DNA of 64,000 nt from Pegoplata infirma. Its lineage: Eukaryota > Arthropoda > Insecta > Diptera > Anthomyiidae. Within the stretch, counting starts at the first letter, position 1. Each line of letters opens with the position of its first letter. The notes beneath the pieces are model-generated. The model was not told the DNA's origin, did not search any database, and saw only the letters and a program-made list of their open reading frames with translations. The DNA lies in contig OY992538.1 of NCBI GenBank assembly GCA_963921195.1, positions 87,977,904 through 88,041,903 of the forward strand, written 5' to 3'. Both the position numbers and the translations under genes were made by a program. Positions 12,191 to 23,576 of this stretch are shown here, piece by piece.

Positions 12191-12270
12191 TAGAGCAAAT
12201 ATACGTATCGATTTAAATTAAATAAAGATTATATCGTATTCATACGGATATCGAGGGTATATGTCTTCAT

Positions 12271-13380
12271 TAGAGTGTCCCTTATTTTGGAAATGTTGGA
12301 AATCTTGAGACGGTACCCGCTCATTTTTTTCCTTTTGACTTAAAAATAACTCAGGAAAAATTTTACGCCCCTAGGACCACGCCTTCCCTACGCGACGGGG
12401 CCTTAAAGAGCGGGGCCTAAAAAATCATTTTTCCATACAAACCAAAAAAATTTTTTTTTGATTTTTAATTTTTTTGTTATTAATTATTATATTACTTGGT
12501 TTGCTTATTCACGACAAAAAATTTGATTTTGGAGGGATAAGTCTTTCAGCGCTAAAAAATTTTTCGCAAAAAAAAAATTTGGGCGGCCGGGGTCCTACAG
12601 TAAAAAATTTTTAAAAAATATTTTTTTTTAGTTTTGACCAGCAACGGTTTTAGCTGCTATGTTGCTTTAAATGATATATATTCCAAAAAAAAAATTATTC
12701 ATATCTGTGACTACTTTATCTTTTTCGAAAAAAAAAATTTTGAGCCGTAGGAATCCTACGGTAAAAAATTTTTAAAAAATATTTTTTTTTAGTTTTGAAA
12801 AGCAATGGTTTTAGTTTTTATGTTGTTTTTAATGATATATATTCCAAAAAAAATATTATTCATATTTGTGACATTTTTATCGTGTATCGAAAAAAATCAT
12901 CAATGCATTTTTTACCCTTTTTTAGAACACGATTAAGATGTCACAGATACAAAAAATATTTTTTTATGAATATATATCATTTAAAGCAACATAGCAGCTA
13001 AAACCGTTGCTGGTCAAAACTAAAAAAAAATATTTTTTAAAAATTTTTTACTGTAGGACCCCGGCGGCTCAAAATTTTTTTTTGCGAAAAATTTTTTAGC
13101 GCTGAAAGACTTATCCCACCAAAATCAAATTTTTTGTTGTGAATAAGCAAACCAAGTAATATAATAAATAATAACAAAAAAATTAAAAATCAAAAAAAAA
13201 ATTTTTTGGTTTGTATGGAAAAATGATTTTTTAGGCCCCGCTCTTTAAGGGCCCGTCGCGTAGGGAAGGCGTGGTCCTAGGGGCGTAAAATTTTTCCTGA
13301 GTTATTTTTAAGTCAAAAGGAAAAAAATGAGCGGGTACCGTCTCAAGATTTCCAACATTTCCAAAATAAGGGACACTCTA
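12271..13380. mobile_element. hAT-type foldback MITE, TAGAGTGTCCC ends
   Basis: Ends TAGAGTGTCCCTTATTTTGG and its inverse; arms stay paired to the centre near 12895. Target duplication GTCTTCAT at 12263-12270 and 13381-13388. The left arm has an extra copy of an internal block (about 12628-12690 repeated at 12782-12845). A solo end is at 17397-17578. No transposase. Confidence 0.9.
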
Positions 13381-13390
13381 GTCTTCATAT

Positions 13391-14050
13391 TAGGGTGGGG
13401 CGATTTGAACATCTTAATGGGCGCTTCGCGTTTCTGAATCTTGGGATTGTACTGAGCAAAAAAGTCAACTAGACCATACGTCTACGGTGAAAATCGAGCC
13501 TCCCGATTTTGACTTGAAGTTTTTTCTCAGACTTTATTTTTTTGGAAAATTTGCAAATATTCTTGGGCTCATATTTCGTAAACTATTTGAAATTTTGACT
13601 TATTTTCAAAAGGAAAGTAGCTATTGTCTCGGGCTACAATTTCTCTGAACATATTACTTAGAAAAAACTTCGTTTTCATGGTCAAAAAGTCGAAAATGTA
13701 GAAAATTCACCACTTTTTGTAATATTTTTTTTGATATTTTGGCCTATGAAACCGAAGTTGTTTCTAAGTAATATGTTCAGAGAAATTGTAGCCCGAGACA
13801 ATAGCTACAACTTTACTTTTAAAAATAAGTCAAAATTTCAAATAGTTTACGAAATATGAGCCCAAGAAAATTTGCAAATTTTCCAAAAAAAAATAAAGTC
13901 TGAGAAAAACTTCAAGTCAAAATCGGGAGGCTCGGTTTTCACCGTAGACGTATGGTCTAGTTGACTTTTTTGCTCAGTACAATCCCAAGAATCAGAAACG
14001 CGATGCGCCCATTAAGATTTTTTTCCTTCCTTACTAATCGCCCCACCCTA
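13391..14050. mobile_element. hAT-type foldback MITE, TAGGGTGGGGCGATT ends
   Basis: Almost perfect 660-bp palindrome from TAGGGTGGGGCGATT to AATCGCCCCACCCTA. Target duplication CTTCATAT (13383-13390, 14051-14058) overlaps the right duplication of the preceding element. A transcript would fold into a hairpin of about 300 bp. Confidence 0.9.
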
Positions 14051-14611
14051 CTTCATATAAATACCCCTCCAAAATTTACACATTTTCATGAAAAACATAT
14101 TTAACGAAGCCGAATTTTTACAAGTTTATGCTAGAGATGGGATCGTGAGTGACTTTTCAATCATGATCACGCACGCTCACGAAAAAATATATTGTAATCA
14201 CGCACGATCACGCACGAACATTTTTTTTCTGCTCACGCTCACGCACGCTCACGTGAGTAGACAAAAAAATTAATCACGCTTACCACGTAATCACGATCAC
14301 GAAATACTCACAAATTAAAATATGTGAAAAAATGAATGTCATATTTTCTTTATGCATTACCCAGTTGTGAAAGTCCTTAAGCCATCCGTGGTGACGGCTC
14401 GCTGACATGTCAGAGTCACACCTGACATCCCCATGACAGCTCTATATACCGAGTTAAGGACGGGTTCATAAAAAACTTCAAAATTTCTCCAATCATAATT
14501 ATCAGTTGTCAGGGGGTGCTGACATTCCCATGACATTTCCCTCCCCTAAGTCGTCTTTGTGGAAATGTCTGATATAGGTCATACGAAAATGCAAAAAATC
14601 TTCTTTTTTTA

Positions 14612-15093
14612 CAGAAAAAATTTGAAACGAATTTCAATCAACAAAAACGCGGATTCAATAAATTTTTTGATTGAAATTCCTCCAATTAAAAAAATTGTTA
14701 TACCAATCATCAAATTATAGGTGATTGATTGAAAATTTTTTCAATCAAACATGTTTTCGATTTTGATCAAAAATTTGATAAATTTTTTATTTGAAGTCAA
14801 TCAAAATAATGATTGATTTAACAAATGAAGTGTAAGCTTATGACAAAATTATCAAAAAATGCATCTTTTTTGCTTTCTAATATGTTGCAAACAAAGTAAA
14901 ACCCGATTATTTTGTACATTTTTGAATTAATCTATTCAAATAAATTAGGGCAAAAAAAATTTGTATGTTGAAAATTTGTATTGGACTGTTTAAGAAAATA
15001 ACAAAAATTTCAATCAAAACATTGATTGACTCATTTAAATTTTGTTGATCAATAGATTTAATTGAAAATATTTAGCCAATAATTTTTTGTGTG
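14612..15093 (-). mobile_element. Short CAGAAAA-ended MITE, copy B (nested)
   Basis: Inverse copy of 5425-5914, ends CAGAAAAAATTTG and AATTTTTTGTGTG, lying inside the TAGAGATGGG element. Confidence 0.7.
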
Positions 15094-15124
15094 TTCCATT
15101 AGTTTTTACTTCCATCCATTTTGA

Positions 15125-15260
15125 TTTCTGTAAGAAAAACGTTTCAGAATCTGAAAATATTTTTATACGAAAAACGTCTCGGAATCTGAGAGCTTTTCAA
15201 TACGGAAAATGTCTCAGAATCTGAGAATTTGCATACGAAAAGTGTCTCAAAATCTGAACA
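15125..15260 (+). repeat. Fragment of 35-bp palindromic satellite
   Basis: About four diverged units with GTCTCAGAATCTGAGA and TTTTATACGAAAA, carried inside the TAGAGATGGG element. Confidence 0.6.
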
Positions 15261-15494
15261 CATTTCCTCATGGAATGTTTTGAAAGACCATAAAAAATCA
15301 AGAAAACGTAACCGAACAAAAAAAATCGGGGAAACAATTAAAGTCACGAAAAATTCACGCAAGAATTTTACTCACGCACGAACTTTTTTTTGTTACTCAC
15401 GCTCACGCACGTTCACGTGAGTAGGAAAAAAATTTACTCACGAATCACGTGATTCACGTTAATCACGTGATTGGTGCCCATCTCTAGTTTATGC

Positions 15495-15930
15495 CACCGT
15501 CGGATAGGCATTAAGAAAACCTTTCTTCATATAGTTTCTTAGAAAAAAAGGCTGAAAGATCCAAAAAACTATTTTGTTGCCATTTATTGACCCATGTTTT
15601 GAACCTCTAAATACCCAAAATGGCCGATAACCAAAACAAAACTTTCGAGTAAAAAAATACAAATTCGTTCAAAATTTAATTCTGTTTTGTTTCCGGTTTA
15701 ATTCGAATTCTATTTTTTAATTTCATCGTCTAAAATTCTCCGATTCTGAGACGTTTTTCATATCGTACAGAAAAAGTCTTAAATGCTGAGATATTTAATC
15801 AGAAAAAAAGTCCCAGATGAACCTTTCATTCCCAGTACCGTTTTAACCATAAGGACACACTAGGCACGTGTCCAGTGCTCCCGACCTAGGGGGCCCCTAA
15901 ATACCAATAAATTTGCTTGTACGATTTTTT
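15495..15930. other. No gene; short satellite fragment
   Basis: Contains two or three satellite-like units in the reverse sense (about 15735-15815). The block after 15495 resembles 9480-9600. Confidence 0.4.
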
Positions 15931-16680
15931 TATACATTACACTCTAGTGATAGAGGGTATATATAAGTTTGTTATTCCGTTTGTAACACCACGAAATATA
16001 TATCAAGTATATATATTCATGAGCCTCGATCGATTTTAAGACGATCTAGCGATGTCCGTCCGTCCGTCCGTCTGCATGTTTGTTTGTCTGTCCGTCTGTC
16101 TGTTGAAAACACGCTAACTTTTGAAATGCTTTCCGGATGCTCCTGAGGTTTGGCATATATATTGGGCATTTACATGGTCAAAACGGTATTGCAGTCCAGC
16201 AAAATCGGTCCAGTGGTTCAAAAGTTATGAGCAAAATACTGAATTTCGGCAAGGGTTTTTCATGAATTTACAAGATAAAGCACACGGTAACTTTCGAACG
16301 ACAATTCTGACAGTGCTGAAATGTGGTATATATATTTGCCATTCCTCTGTTCCGGCATGTTTTAAATCTCAGCCAAATCAGTCCAGTGGTTCAAAAGTTA
16401 TAAGCAAAACCGTGAATTTCAGATTGGTTTCACCTAAAATTCACGTGTTGAAAAACCCGAGTTTTAAAAAAACAAGCTTTAAAAACAATTATAAGCCACA
16501 AAATTATATAAATTAATTTTTTTTACAAAAATGAGAAAAAAAGGTTTTTACTCAAAATAAAATAGTTCTAATCAAAATTGTTAATTTTTTTACATTAAAA
16601 AATTCACTATCCTCTAAAAAGGGCATTGTGGAGGGTATTCATAGATTCGGCCAAGTCGATTTAACTTTTATACTTGTTTT
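15931..16680 (+). repeat. GTCCGTCC/GGGTATA fly repeat, nearly complete
   Basis: Parallel to 8338-9310 with an internal loss: ACTCTAGTGATAGAGGGTAT, GTCCGTCC run (16053-16071), GGAGGGTATTCATAGATTCG and TATACTTGTTTT. Confidence 0.75.
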
Positions 16681-16689
16681 AATTTGATT

Positions 16690-17185
16690 TTAAAGAAAAG
16701 TTCATATTTTCTTACAGAAAAATTCAAAAAATCTAACAGTTTCTTTGTATTTATCGAAAGTCTCTAATTCATAAAACTTTGTTCTATATAAAAAGTTTCA
16801 GATTGTGAAATATTTTTCGTACAGAAAAAGTTTCAGATTCTAAGATTTTTAAAGTCTTAAGTTCTTAAGTTTTTCCAAAATAAAAACTCTCAGATTCTGA
16901 GATACATATCGTATCCAAAGTCTCAGATTCAGAGACTTTTTCGTATTGAAAAAACCTCACATTCTGAGATATTATTCGTATAGAAAAAGTTAAAGATTCT
17001 GAGACAGTTTTCGTACAGAAAAAGATTCTGAGACTTTTTTCCCATAGAAAAAGTCTAAGATTCTGAGACTTTTTTCCTATAGAAAAAGTCTCAGATCCTG
17101 AGACCTTTTTTCTTTAGAAAAACTTTCAGACAGAAAAACTCTCACTTTTCCTACAGAAAAACTCTCAGAACCTTTGATATATTTT
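16690..17185 (-). repeat. 35-bp palindromic satellite fragment, reverse sense
   Basis: Units of the form GTCTCAGATTCTGAGAC plus TTTTTCGTATAGAAAAA, i.e. the sense of the second part of the main array (after 61450). Confidence 0.7.
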
Positions 17186-17194
17186 TCCTACCCG

Positions 17195-17395
17195 GTGAAA
17201 AATGATACAAATATGATCATATATGCGTTAATACAGCGACATATATGCGTTCATACAGTGTCCATATATGGAGCATATATGGATATATATGACACTGTAT
17301 GAATGCATATATGATCATATTTGCAACATATATGTCCATATACGTAAAATTAGGGCATATGAACATATATGACATAAATGCTCCATGTATGTCCA
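17195..17395. repeat. Cluster of CATATATG palindromes
   Basis: At least ten CATATATG or close variants alternate with ACAGTGTC/GACACTGT, giving an overall inverted arrangement near 17255-17300. Confidence 0.6.
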
Positions 17396-17396
17396 C

Positions 17397-17578
17397 TAGA
17401 GTGCCCCTTATATTGGAAATGTTGGAAATGTTAAGACGGTGCCCGCTATTTTTTTCCATTTGACTTAAAAATAACACAGGAAAAATTTTACGCCCCTACG
17501 ACCACGTCTTCCCTACGCGACGGGGCCTTAAAGAGCGGGGCCTTAAAAATCATTTTTCCATACAAACCAAAAATTTTT
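17397..17578 (+). mobile_element. Solo end of the TAGAGTGTCCC foldback family
   Basis: TAGAGTGCCCCTTATATTGG and the following 180 bp match the left arm at 12271-12450, then the match stops at a T run. The other arm is absent. Confidence 0.75.
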
Positions 17579-18281
17579 TTTTATTTATTTATAGGTGACA
17601 TTACTTAATCCCCTCCGAAATGAATTTGGTCATTTAATGGTCGTTTAGACTATGACCGAAATTACTATTTTGTATTTTTTTTAACAAAAATTCAGAGAAC
17701 TTTATAAAAAAAAAGTTTTTCTAAACAAAAACAAAAAAAATAAAAAAATGTAACTTTAAAAATGTCCATTAAATTTACTTAAATCAATTAATTTAAATTT
17801 CAATCTTTAAAAATCCTTTTTTTGCTCTTTAGCAGCAAATATAAAAATGTATGCTATAGAGCTTTAACCGCAAATATGCCATTGCGTGGGAATTAAGTTA
17901 TTGTGGTAATGAATGACATTGATGGTTGGTTGTGGTGAGGGTATTTAAATATTTAACATATTGCTAGCCAATTGCTAACACTTATAAAATACACGCATGA
18001 ATTCATTTCCTGCTCAATGTGCGGAAATTACTGTCGCGCCATTATAACAAACTCAGCTACAACAAAAATCCTCATTGTTGTAAAATCCTTCAGAAAGTTT
18101 TATATGCACTGAAGGAAAATAATTTAAATAAAAGAAAAATTACGAAAAACATAAAAGAAAATTCACTGTTTTATAATGTTTAGTGAAATATAAAGAGTTT
18201 ATTTTTAAACTAAATTCAGATTAAAGTCTTTGTAGAAAATTTGATTTACCTTAATTTTTATTTTATTCTGTTTTTAATGTA
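17579..18281. other. No feature recognised
   Basis: About 700 bp without repeats I can place or a credible coding frame. Possibly host single-copy sequence. Confidence 0.4.
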
Positions 18282-19096
18282 CACTCAAAAAATTATGTCA
18301 TTAACTGTTTGTAGTTTATTTAAAAAGTTTTCCGTTTAGTCGTTTTTAAAAGAAATAACATTTGTTTGATGTTCAGTTTTTATTAATGACTACTTCAGTC
18401 CTTTGTTTCAAAAATAACACACTAAAAAATAAAGACTTTCATTAACATTTAATTTTTAAAGTCATTTATTTTTGTTCTGTAAGTAAAAATTACTGATTAT
18501 TCTTTTGATTTTTAATGATTTGTGTAAGTATTTTTTTTTAAATTGTTGGTATTTTTTAATTAAATATCATTAGTTTTTACCTACACCAGTCAGTTATTTT
18601 TTTTGTAGAAAAAAAAAAATCAAAAAATTATTTATAGAAATATAAAAACATATTTGTATCAAGTGACTTTGGCACGATGGGTAGAGTGTCTGGCCAGAAT
18701 GTAGTTGATTGCGGGATCGATTCCCCAAAATTTTATTAAAAATTTTTGAAAAAATATTTCAATAAAAAATTGTAAAAAATTACCTACGAAATCATTAATT
18801 TTTATTGTTTTCGTAGGTTATTTTTTTGAAATTTGGTGGTAAAAATAACAGAACTATCAATAATTTTTAATGTTTTCGTAGGTTATTTTTTCGAATTTGT
18901 TGGTAAAAATGAGTGAAAAAAAACTTAATTTTTTAATGTTTAATGTTATTTATTTTAGAAAATTTTGTCAACAGTAAAAAATAAATGTTGATGTTTGTTA
19001 AAACAAATGAATAATTACTGGGATGGTTTTCAATTGTTTATTCACTTGTTTTAAGCGTGTTTTTCATTTGTTTTTGCCTACAAAAGATTTTGAGTG
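18282..19096 (+). mobile_element. 815-bp CACTCAAAA element, copy B
   Basis: CACTCAAAAAATTATGTC to GATTTTGAGTG, flanked by TA on both sides (18280-18281, 19097-19098). Opposite orientation to copy A, identical length, few differences by eye. Central tRNA-like segment at 18666. Confidence 0.85.
18666..18727 (+). other. tRNA-like segment in 815-bp element
   Basis: A box TGGCACGATGGGTAGAGTG from 18670, B box GGATCGATTCC near 18714. The arm between them, CTGGCCAG, is a short palindrome. Lacks a normal acceptor stem. Confidence 0.55.
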
Positions 19097-19102
19097 TATA
19101 CC

Positions 19103-20180
19103 TTGAAAAATCCCTGATCTGTTTAAAGATGATCTAGCTATATCCGTCCGTCTGTCTGTAGAAGACACACTTACTTTCGAAAGACAACTCTGAAGCTTGG
19201 CATATATATGGGGCGTTCCATATCAAATCGGATTTTCCCAATTTGTTTACAGTTTTTAGTACCCTTCAAAAACACTTTCGTGGTAAATTTTCATATTTTT
19301 TTTGATGACCACTTCAAAAGATGTCGACTTTTTAAAAATTGGCAGTTTGATCCTTTACTTAAATTTCTTTTACTCATAACTTCTTCAATAATAGTCCAAA
19401 TAGGAGATTTTTTAAAATTTTCATTTTTTACGTACATATAAAAAAAAATCGTAAAAAGTTCTTAAAAGTGCTCTATTATTTATTTTTAAGTTTTAACATT
19501 TAAATTTAATTTTTGAAAATGTGGGTGCTCTTTGATTTTTTTTAAAATTTTTTTGTGTAATACTTCTATCCAGGGTTGGCAACCGATACCCACCTAGAAT
19601 AACGGTATTTGGCTATTGTACCGCAACCAATAAAGATATGAACATTTTCAAAAGCGATTATGAAAGCTGATGAAATTTCTAGTATTTTAAATGTGTCACT
19701 TCGTTTTTCTACCGGTTCATTTTCGAAATATAGGTCAATACCTTTATAATACCGTTTGAAAAGGTATTATAACGGTATTGGCCTATATAACTAAAACGAA
19801 CCGGTAGAAACTCGAAGTGACACATTTAAAATATTAGAAATTTCATCAGCTTTCATAATCGCTTTTGAAAATGTCCATATCTTTATTGGTTGCGGAACAA
19901 TAGCCAAATACCGTTATTCTAGGTGCGTATCGGTTGCCAACCCTGCTTCTATCTATTCTACAAATTTTTTGTCCATAAATAAAAGAAGTTTGAGCAAAGG
20001 AACAAACTACCAATTTTTAAAAATTCGATATCTTTTGAACAGGTCATCAACAATATCTGAAAATTTATCACGAAGGAGTTTTCGAGGGGTACTAAAAACT
20101 GTAAACAAATTGGAAAAATCTAAAAAAAGAAATTTTCAAAGTGTCTGCTTTGACATGGAATGCCCCATATTTATGCAGTA
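19103..20180. mobile_element. Foldback repeat opened by a hAT MITE
   Basis: Arm 19205-19390 (GGGGCGTTCCATATCAAA, CCAATTTGTTTACAG) is inverted at 19980-20170. Just left of it lies a GTCCGTCCGTCTGTCTG piece of the fly repeat. A separate TIR element (19571-19945) sits near the centre. Confidence 0.65.
19571..19945. mobile_element. hAT-type foldback MITE, CAGGGTTGGCAACC ends
   Basis: 375-bp near-perfect palindrome from CAGGGTTGGCAACCGATAC to GGTTGCCAACCCTG. Target duplication CTTCTATC (19563-19570, 19946-19953). Confidence 0.9.
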
Positions 20181-20184
20181 TATA

Positions 20185-20283
20185 CAGTGCCGGTCAAAAA
20201 TATTCAAATACAGAGCTATAGTCGATGAAATGTTTTAAAGGCAAATATCAAAATGCAAGAACTTTTTTATAAAACGAGTATTT
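20185..20283 (+). mobile_element. Tc1-like terminal repeat remnant
   Basis: TA followed by CAGTGCCGGTCAAAAATATT, the type of end seen in Tc1-family transposons. No partner end or transposase nearby. Confidence 0.4.
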
Positions 20284-20995
20284 ATACCCTACACCACACT
20301 GTGGTACAGGGTATAATGAGTTTGTGCTGATGTTTGTAATTACCCGAAATATTGGTCCTAGACCCACTTTTAAGTATACCGATCGACTCGGAATCACTTT
20401 TTGAGTCGATTTAGCGATGTCCGTCCGTCCGTCTGTCTGAAATTGGAAAAAATCGGTCCATATTTAGACCTAGCCCCCATACAAAGGTCCTCTTTAGTTT
20501 TGGCTCAAATGACTCTAATACCCGCATTATAATAGGTATCTTTTCGAAATTTGGCAGGTAATCATGTTTTATCTACACAAATCACCATTCCGAATTTTAA
20601 AGTAATCGGAGCGGTTCTTCTTGTAGCCCCCATACAAACCATCTTCCCGATTTTCACATTAATCTCACAAATTTCACGAAAATAGAAAATATTTAATTAA
20701 AATTCTGTTTGTGTATGTTAAACGCATACATTAACAACTTTATGAAATCTGATTATCATCGGACCATTTTTGGACTTAGACCCGCCCCAATTGAAAATTT
20801 TGCCCGATATTCAGTTAAAGCGGTATATTGTTAACAGAAAGAAGCCTATTTCACTCAAATTTGATTTGTGGGTGTTTTTTACACTTATTAAAGATTTGAC
20901 AAAATATAGATCAAATCAGTCCATGTTTGAACTTGGGACCCATTTTCCGGAAAACTCTGGTGTAGGGTATTATATGGTCGGTCTTGACCGACTGT
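20284..20995 (+). repeat. TATACCCTACACCAC fly repeat
   Basis: Starts TATACCCTACACCACACTG, has GTCCGTCCGTCTGTCTG at about 20420 and ends GGTGTAGGGTATTATATGG with CGGTCTTGACCGAC. A sister family of the GTCCGTCC repeats; known to me from muscoid flies. Confidence 0.7.
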
Positions 20996-21099
20996 AACGA
21001 GGTTTTATTCGTTGGGCTGAGATTGCTTTACCGTACCAGGATCTACGTAAGGATCCTCTAACCTTTCGTAATAATAAAAAGATAGTTAAATTTTCCCTC

Positions 21100-21440
21100 T
21101 TGGGCTTAACAATAACATGTACATTGTACATACATCTTTATTTAAATTCTTATTTATACAAATCAGAATATTTTTACGACACGGTAAGTAGAATTCACGA
21201 GATGACAAATTTGGGATTTTCGGGTTCGGTAATTATGACTTGGATTGACTCTGACGATTACGGTGGTGGCAACTTTGATGATGGCAACCTCGGTGATTTT
21301 AGCAGTGGCAACCTTGGAAATTTCGGTGAACTTAGCAGTGGTAACGGTAGCTTCGACGATGGTAACTTCGACGGTGGCAACTTCGACGATTCTCGGCAAT
21401 GGCAACTTCTGTAGTGCTAGCTTCGACTAATTGTAAGGCA
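21100..21440 (+). other. Degenerate GNF/DDG-type repeat, coding status unknown
   Basis: From about 21250 the plus strand is built of imperfect 15-30 bp units that translate as GGNFDDGNLGDF, SSGNLGNF, DDGNFDGGNF. A frame of 104 codons covers it (21100-21414), but the first 45 residues look unrelated and there is no signal or domain. It lies just before the 27-bp minisatellite and may be a decayed part of the same low-complexity locus. I do not recognise a gene family. Confidence 0.35.
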
Positions 21441-21489
21441 ATTTCGGTAATGGTAGCTTTAGTAAGGCGTCTTCGGCGTGGATTCGTCG

Positions 21490-21522
21490 GAACAATCAGC
21501 CCGAAGGTTGCTGTGTGAACAG
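21490..21522 (+). repeat. Left stub of the 27-bp minisatellite
   Basis: One unit (CAGCCCGAAGGTTGCTGTGT) immediately before the foldback element. The array continues at 33498 on the other side, so it was split by the insertion. Confidence 0.8.
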
Positions 21523-21959
21523 TAAGGGTGGGATAGTGTTGTGTGAGATTTTAAGCAGCAATATTTGGAAGCGCTAGAACCGCTCATTTTGTGAGGTTGG
21601 TAAAAAAAGTGTATGAGCCAAAAAATGGGGGAGGTCGGATAGGATCTAGGGGTCGCTCATCGGGGTCAAAGTTGGGCGTAGAGGGGAAAAAATCCACAAA
21701 AAGCCCCAAAACTCCCCTGGTTTTGCTCCTAGAGGGGTCAAATGTGAGACCGGCCCCCATTATTTTTTCCCCCTGAACACTTTTGCCAAACATACCTAAG
21801 CCCTATCTCCAATCCCTAAGGGGGGTCCCATACAAAGGTTCAATTTTTAAAAAATCTTTCTTCTACCGCTCTAGCTATCCTAGAAGTCACCCTAGAGGAA
21901 TCAAATGTATGACCGACCCCCAATATTTTTTCAACCCCAACATTTTCTTAGAACATACC
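21523..21959 (+). repeat. Left arm, outer part
   Basis: Inverse of about 33100-33497. Contains two subrepeats; interrupted after GAACATACC by the LTR retrotransposon. Confidence 0.8.
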
Positions 21960-22149
21960 TGTAGTGACGTACTTTAACCCCGACATTATTTTATAACACT
22001 TGTTTAAATTTTATAATTTTGTTGATCGTTTTCAACTTTTTGTTTTTGGTCAAATTCATTTTTATAATTTTCAATTCAGAAAATATTTTGACTTCAATAA
22101 ATGAAATACAATTTTGTTAACTGTTGGACTAAAAAGTTATTGCAACTAA
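21960..22149 (+). repeat. 5' LTR
   Basis: TGTAGTGACG...TTGCAACTAA, 190 bp. By eye it shows no difference from the 3' LTR. Contains CTTCAATAAATG, a possible polyadenylation signal. Confidence 0.95.
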
Positions 22150-22151
22150 AT

Positions 22152-22169
22152 TGGCGATCTTTGCCAGCG
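22152..22169 (+). other. Probable primer-binding site
   Basis: TGGCGATCTTTGCCAGCG two bases after the LTR. TGG start matches the CCA end of a tRNA; which tRNA primes is not clear from the sequence. Confidence 0.6.
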
Positions 22170-22373
22170 CTAAGATTTGTTTGATCAACATATTTAATTA
22201 ATTTGAGCGTGGTGCTGTTAAGAAACACCGTTACTAATAATTTGGAAAATATTGCATTGTGAAGCCTAGAATCACGATTTCTGTTGTGCTAAATAAATTT
22301 ATTTCCTTCAAATTCGTAAAGATACGCCTATGCAATTGTTATTAAATATTGGTCCAGATTATTGTGTGAATTC

Positions 22374-23001
22374 CAGTGGGGGTGGTCTGTAATTTATGCG
22401 AAAAGTTTTCGCATCGAAAAGTATGAAACAAAAAATTCCATCGTTTCTCGATTCTGGAAAAAAAGCTGTTTCTGTATATCAATGCGAAAACGGCAGCATT
22501 TTTATTGGTCAAAAAGGTAAACAAGGCGAGAAAATAATAAAAATCACAACAAAAAAACGCAATTTCACATTTTTTTAAACAACACTTGTAACATTGGCAA
22601 ACAAAAATTAAATAATAAATTAAGTTAATAAAAATAATGTGTAGTATATCATTAATAATATTAGTTGATAGTATTTTCTTAAAAAAAATAATGTTTTTTA
22701 TTTATTATAACTCAAAAGTTGTTTAATTTACGAAATATCGCACCATTTTTAAATGTGAGTGATTTTGACACTTCAACTTCAAAAGTTTTCGATCAATTGG
22801 TTTACAGAAACAGTTTTTCTCGCATCTTTCCAATAATTTTGAAAAAAATCATATTTGACAGAAAGTTTCCGCATAACAAAATTACAGAAACAGTAGAATG
22901 CGAAAAGTCAGGTTTTGTGCCGATTCACGATGTTTCTGTTTCGTTTTTCATATTTCATGTGAGAAATCTTTCGATTCGAGAGTTATAGAACACCGCTACA
23001 G
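22374..23001. mobile_element. Possible MITE in the leader
   Basis: CAGTGGGGGTGGTCTGTAA and the inverse of TTATAGAACACCGCTACAG make imperfect terminal inverted repeats, and inner arms (GCATCGAAAAGTATGAAAC versus its inverse) pair. The flanks do not show a target duplication. It would explain the unusually long (about 1.2 kb) leader before gag. Confidence 0.5.
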
Positions 23002-23333
23002 GAAGCCTAACATCTAAAACTTATCAACTTATTACATATTTCCTCCAACTGCATTTTGAATGTACATCGTTTAACGCTTAAGATTAGCAACGTACTATAT
23101 TATACAAGTTTGGTGTCATCAATGAAATTCTACGATTTAATATTTGTGTAAACTTTAATCAAGAAGCTGATTTCAAGATTTGGATCAATTTGAATTTAAG
23201 GATTGGAACGATAAGTTTTTATTATTTCATACGCATTTTTATTTATTTATATTTAATTTATTACACATAGTTAGATAATTTTGATTTTATTTTTCGCGGA
23301 ATATAATTTTGATTTTGTAAACGTCATTACATT

Positions 23334-23576
23334 ATGCTTCGTTCCCCTTCTCGTAGTTCCACAGTGGAACCTCAAACAACAAGTAATGGCACTAATAGCT
23401 CAGCTTCCAATGCGGCGATTATTGACACCAATAATGGCAATCCGCAATTAGAAGTTTGTGCAACATCGGTTAAATTACCATCTTTTTGGGTAGATCATCC
23501 AGAGGCATGGTTTATTCATGTTGAGACACAGTTTAGTTCTAAAAATATTACTCGTGACAATACCAAATATGAACAT
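23334..23576 (+). pseudogene. gag: gag, N-terminal fragment (Ty3/gypsy)
   Basis: Encodes the start of the structural Gag protein, which would form the retrotransposon's cytoplasmic particle. The ATG at 23334 is the first in frame after the leader; a Ser/Thr/Asn-rich start of about 40 residues precedes the capsid-like motif LPSFWVDHPEAWFIHVETQF (residues 48-67), which is typical of insect Ty3/gypsy Gag. After 81 codons the frame runs into an inserted hAT-type element and stops at its first codon. The frame resumes at 25173 beyond that element; insertion plus duplication is 1596 nt, a multiple of three. Together the two parts would be 302 codons. Confidence 0.85.

Larger units (their letters stand above)
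14132..15486. mobile_element. hAT-type MITE, TAGAGATGGG ends, CACGCACGCTCACG arms
   Basis: Ends TAGAGATGGGATCGTGAG and GGTGCCCATCTCTA; target duplication GTTTATGC (14124-14131, 15487-15494). The arms are full of CACGCACGCTCACG units. The middle holds a foreign CAGAAAA MITE (14612-15093) and satellite fragments. Smaller relative: 56979-57498. Confidence 0.9.

Noticed and set aside
22374..23001. Thirteenth confirmed hAT insertion with 8-bp duplication
   Set aside because: Inverted repeats are visible but the flanks GTGAATTC and GAAGCCTA do not match, so it is listed only as possible.
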